A stretch of 64,000 bases of DNA from JAFNAG01 sp050011535 (GTDB lineage: Bacteria > Acidobacteriota > UBA6911): assembly GCA_050011535.1 (NCBI GenBank), contig JBEKIX010000004.1:1-64000 (forward strand). Reading direction: 5' to 3'. The notes below the pieces were generated by a model. It did not search any database. It was not told where the DNA came from and worked only from the letters and a program-made list of their open reading frames with translations. Positions 62,112 to 64,000 of this stretch are shown piece by piece (position 1 is the first letter of the stretch; every line of letters begins with the position of its first letter). The position numbers and the translations under genes were made by a program.

Positions 62112-62204
62112 GACACTATTCTACCAGAATTCAGGGGGACCCTCCCGATGCAATCCTCCAGTCCCTTCGCCTGCCCATCACGATCACACCGGCCTTGGAC
62201 GGTG

Positions 62205-64000
62205 TCAGTTCGGAACGCCCGGAGCTTTTCCGGCGATGAGGGGAATCGCCGTCAGGATGCCCTGCTTCTCAACCAGCGCGACCGCGACAAAGGTCGCGCT
62301 GCTTTGTCCCCGAAGGACCAGAGAGCCTTTAAAATCTGTGCGGCCCAGAGTCTGCCATAAGTATTTTGCGATTTGTTGCCCTGGGAGGAGCGTCAAGGTG
62401 ACGGTGTCATCGACGACCGTCCCATCCTGGCCCACCAATGCCAATTTGATGGCGATGGTTTGGCTGCTTGGGTTGGCAATGGCGTAAAGCGTCTGCTTGC
62501 TCTGACTGGTGTTATTGTCCACTGGAATTGTCGCGTACTGCAGCGATTGCGATTGGAGAACGCCCACCATTGTCTGCATAACCCCGCCAACCACGTACTC
62601 ATAGGTCGCTACTGCGGTCAGTGAGCCTCCCGCGCTATCCAATTGTCCCCATCCGGTCGTCACTGGACTGCTTGTAGTCAAGCCGGTAGCTGATAAGAAA
62701 ATGGTTCCTCCAGAGGGAACTGTAAAAGAAAAGGAATACCCAGGCAATGCGGGCTGTGTGGTCCCGGATGAATCGGTTAACGTGCCATTCACCAAGAAAG
62801 GATTTCCCTGCGGATCCGTCAAAGTCAGGCTTCCCGGTGCGGACGCTGACCTAGTGTTGGTGACGGTAAAGAGCGTGGAATAGCCACCTCCGACCGCCAC
62901 CTGAGGAAAGAAAAATGAACAAGTGAAGTTCGCGGTGACCGATGCGTTTCCCGTGATGGTGAAGGTCGTGCTGGCCGCGGAATTGTTGGAGAAGCTGCCT
63001 CCGGTGCCCGACCAGCCGCTAAAGACGTAATTTGCCGCCGGTACGGCAGTCAACGAAATCCCTGTTCCTGAGGTGTAGCCACCCGTGCAGTTCGTACCCG
63101 TGTTGACCGTAACGCTTCCGCCCGCTGGTGGGCTGGTAGTCATCGACAGCGTGTAGCATGACGGCACGTAGGCAAAAGTCACCTTGCGGATGCGTTGGTT
63201 GTCCTGGTCAGCGATGAACAGGCTGCCCGCCGCATCCACCGCTACGCCAGTCGGGTCAGCGAGCTTGGCGGAAGTCGCCGGGCCGCCGTCTCCGCTGTAA
63301 CCCCAGTTTCCATTTCCCGCCACCGTCCTGATCACCCCATCGGTTGTCACCTTGCGGATGACATTATTGTTGGAGTCAGCGATGAACAGGTTGCCCGCCG
63401 TATCCACCACTACGCCGGATGGCCAATTGAGCTGGGCAGAAGTCGCCGGGCCGCCGTCGCCGCCGAAACCAAGGGTTCCATTTCCTACCACCGTGCTGAT
63501 GACGCCAGTGGAGGCGGTCACCTTGCGGATGCAGTTGTTATAAGTGTCAGCGATGATCAGGTTGCCCGCCGCATCCACCGTTACGCGAGATGGGTTAGAA
63601 AGCTGGGCAGAAGTCGCCGGACCGCCGTCGCCACTGAAACCACTGGTTCCATTTCCCGCCACCGTGCTGATAGTTCCACCTGCAACCTTGCGGATGCGGC
63701 TGTTACCTGCGTCAGCGATGAACAGGTTGCCCGCCGCATCCACCGCTACGCCTACTGGGTAACCCAGCTGGGCTGAAGTCGCCGATATGCCATCGCCATA
63801 GCCCTGAGTCCCTCCACCTGCCACCGTGCTGATGATTCCAGTTGACGCAGTTACCTTGCGGATGCGGTTGTGACCTGGGTCAGCGATGAACAGGTTGCCC
63901 GCCGCATCCACCACTACGCCGGATGGCCAACAGAGCGTGCCTGAAGTCGCCAAGCCGCCGTCGCCGAAAACCGTGCCTCCATTTCCAGCTACCGTGCTGA
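62205..64000 (-). CDS. NHL-repeat protein (partial, 5' end beyond window)
   Basis: At least 598 codons of a gene whose start lies past position 64000; the frame is open to the window edge. The N-terminal part in view has five NHL repeats of 55-57 residues (each with GNLFIADxxNxRIRKVT and STVAGNGxxGxSGDGGPATSAQL), expected to form a beta-propeller. A divergent InlB B-repeat-like domain follows (SPPAGGSVTVNTGTNCTGGYTSGTG). The C-terminal 230 residues form a conserved Acidobacteria-type beta domain ending in LIAGKAPGVPN. It is probably secreted and involved in binding; no catalytic residue is seen. Confidence 0.85.
   Translation of the reverse strand, partial: STVAGNGGTVFGDGGLATSGTLCWPSGVVVDAAGNLFIADPGHNRIRKVTASTGIISTVAGGGTQGYGDGISATSAQLGYPVGVAVDAAGNLFIADAGNSRIRKVAGGTISTVAGNGTSGFSGDGGPATSAQLSNPSRVTVDAAGNLIIADTYNNCIRKVTASTGVISTVVGNGTLGFGGDGGPATSAQLNWPSGVVVDTAGNLFIADSNNNVIRKVTTDGVIRTVAGNGNWGYSGDGGPATSAKLADPTGVAVDAAGSLFIADQDNQRIRKVTFAYVPSCYTLSMTTSPPAGGSVTVNTGTNCTGGYTSGTGISLTAVPAANYVFSGWSGTGGSFSNNSAASTTFTITGNASVTANFTCSFFFPQVAVGGGYSTLFTVTNTRSASAPGSLTLTDPQGNPFLVNGTLTDSSGTTQPALPGYSFSFTVPSGGTIFLSATGLTTSSPVTTGWGQLDSAGGSLTAVATYEYVVGGVMQTMVGVLQSQSLQYATIPVDNNTSQSKQTLYAIANPSSQTIAIKLALVGQDGTVVDDTVTLTLLPGQQIAKYLWQTLGRTDFKGSLVLRGQSSATFVAVALVEKQGILTAIPLIAGKAPGVPN
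63211..64000. repeat. Near-identical tandem repeats of about 168 bases within the NHL gene
   Basis: The sequence GCGATGAACAGG (or one base different) recurs at 63211, 63379, 63550, 63715 and 63883, i.e. intervals of 168, 171, 165 and 168 bases, always a multiple of three. The flanking 60-100 bases are also strongly alike. They code NHL repeats and could recombine to change repeat number. Confidence 0.85.

Larger units (their letters stand above)
60059..62180. repeat. Duplicated toxin-antitoxin segment (direct repeats)
   Basis: About 410 bases at 60059-60470 and about 730 bases at 61451-62180 are direct repeats; the difference is the 321-base deletion in the first. Similarity begins at TTAGCGGCGG on one side and fades after the CCCCTTCGCCTGCCCA-type sequence beyond the toxin start. 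The segment between (about 1 kb) contains the membrane protein and higA. Confidence 0.75.

Overview
The window looks like chromosomal DNA of an uncultured or little-studied anaerobic, moderately high-GC bacterium, most likely an acidobacterium. This is inferred from the mix of a sortilin/BNR-type secreted protein, a TMTC-like membrane protein with a TPR tail, TIGR03067 domains, NHL-repeat proteins, homodimeric AceE with AceF and Lpd, and the uppS-cdsA-dxr-rseP block. No rRNA, tRNA, CRISPR array or prophage was seen.

Region 1 (1-4,800) is regulatory: a response regulator cut by the window edge behind a near-perfect sigma-54 promoter, then an NtrC-type activator (its DNA-binding end apparently frameshifted) and its Cache-HAMP histidine kinase. 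The kinase is divergent from the next operon; the gap holds two tandem dyads 21 bp apart and a sigma-54-like element.

Region 2 (4,815-18,875) is the centre of interest: one tightly packed + strand operon of 14 genes. It encodes HdrC, HdrB, the N-terminal half of HdrA, a DRTGG protein, an RsbW-like ATPase, a degenerate [FeFe]-hydrogenase-like iron-sulfur protein, a second DRTGG protein, a PHP-ATPase fusion, NuoE, a [2Fe-2S] protein, NuoF, a NuoG N-terminus fused to the C-terminal half of HdrA, MvhD, MvhG, MvhA and a hydrogenase maturation protease (some of these are counted together as modules). It reads as a Hdr-Nuo-Mvh assembly in which H2 oxidation or formation at a [NiFe] site is linked to NAD(H), to an HdrB-type disulfide site and possibly to ferredoxin. 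The HdrA flavoprotein is split over two genes 6.5 kb apart.

Region 3 (18,872-37,700) holds a small coiled-coil protein, a large secreted BNR protein, an RND efflux operon with two inner-membrane pumps, an M19 dipeptidase, a radical SAM protein, a diguanylate cyclase, a TMTC/TPR protein and RpiB.

Region 4 (37,700-49,640, mostly - strand) is 2-oxoacid metabolism: a fused alpha/beta E1 and a complete aceE-aceF-lpd operon. Between them are a DsbA-like thioredoxin, a CBS protein and a COG1964 radical SAM protein resembling tetraether lipid synthase.

Region 5 (49,760-59,900) is housekeeping: a TIGR03067 protein, an RsbW/STAS pair, rseP, dxr, cdsA, uppS, truA, yebC, ruvC and a MEMO protein, with two structured intergenic repeats. 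Region 6 (60,000-64,000) is accessory: a duplicated PIN toxin-antitoxin pair, one copy of which has lost 107 codons of the toxin in frame, an orphan HigA, a small membrane protein, and an NHL-repeat protein running off the end.
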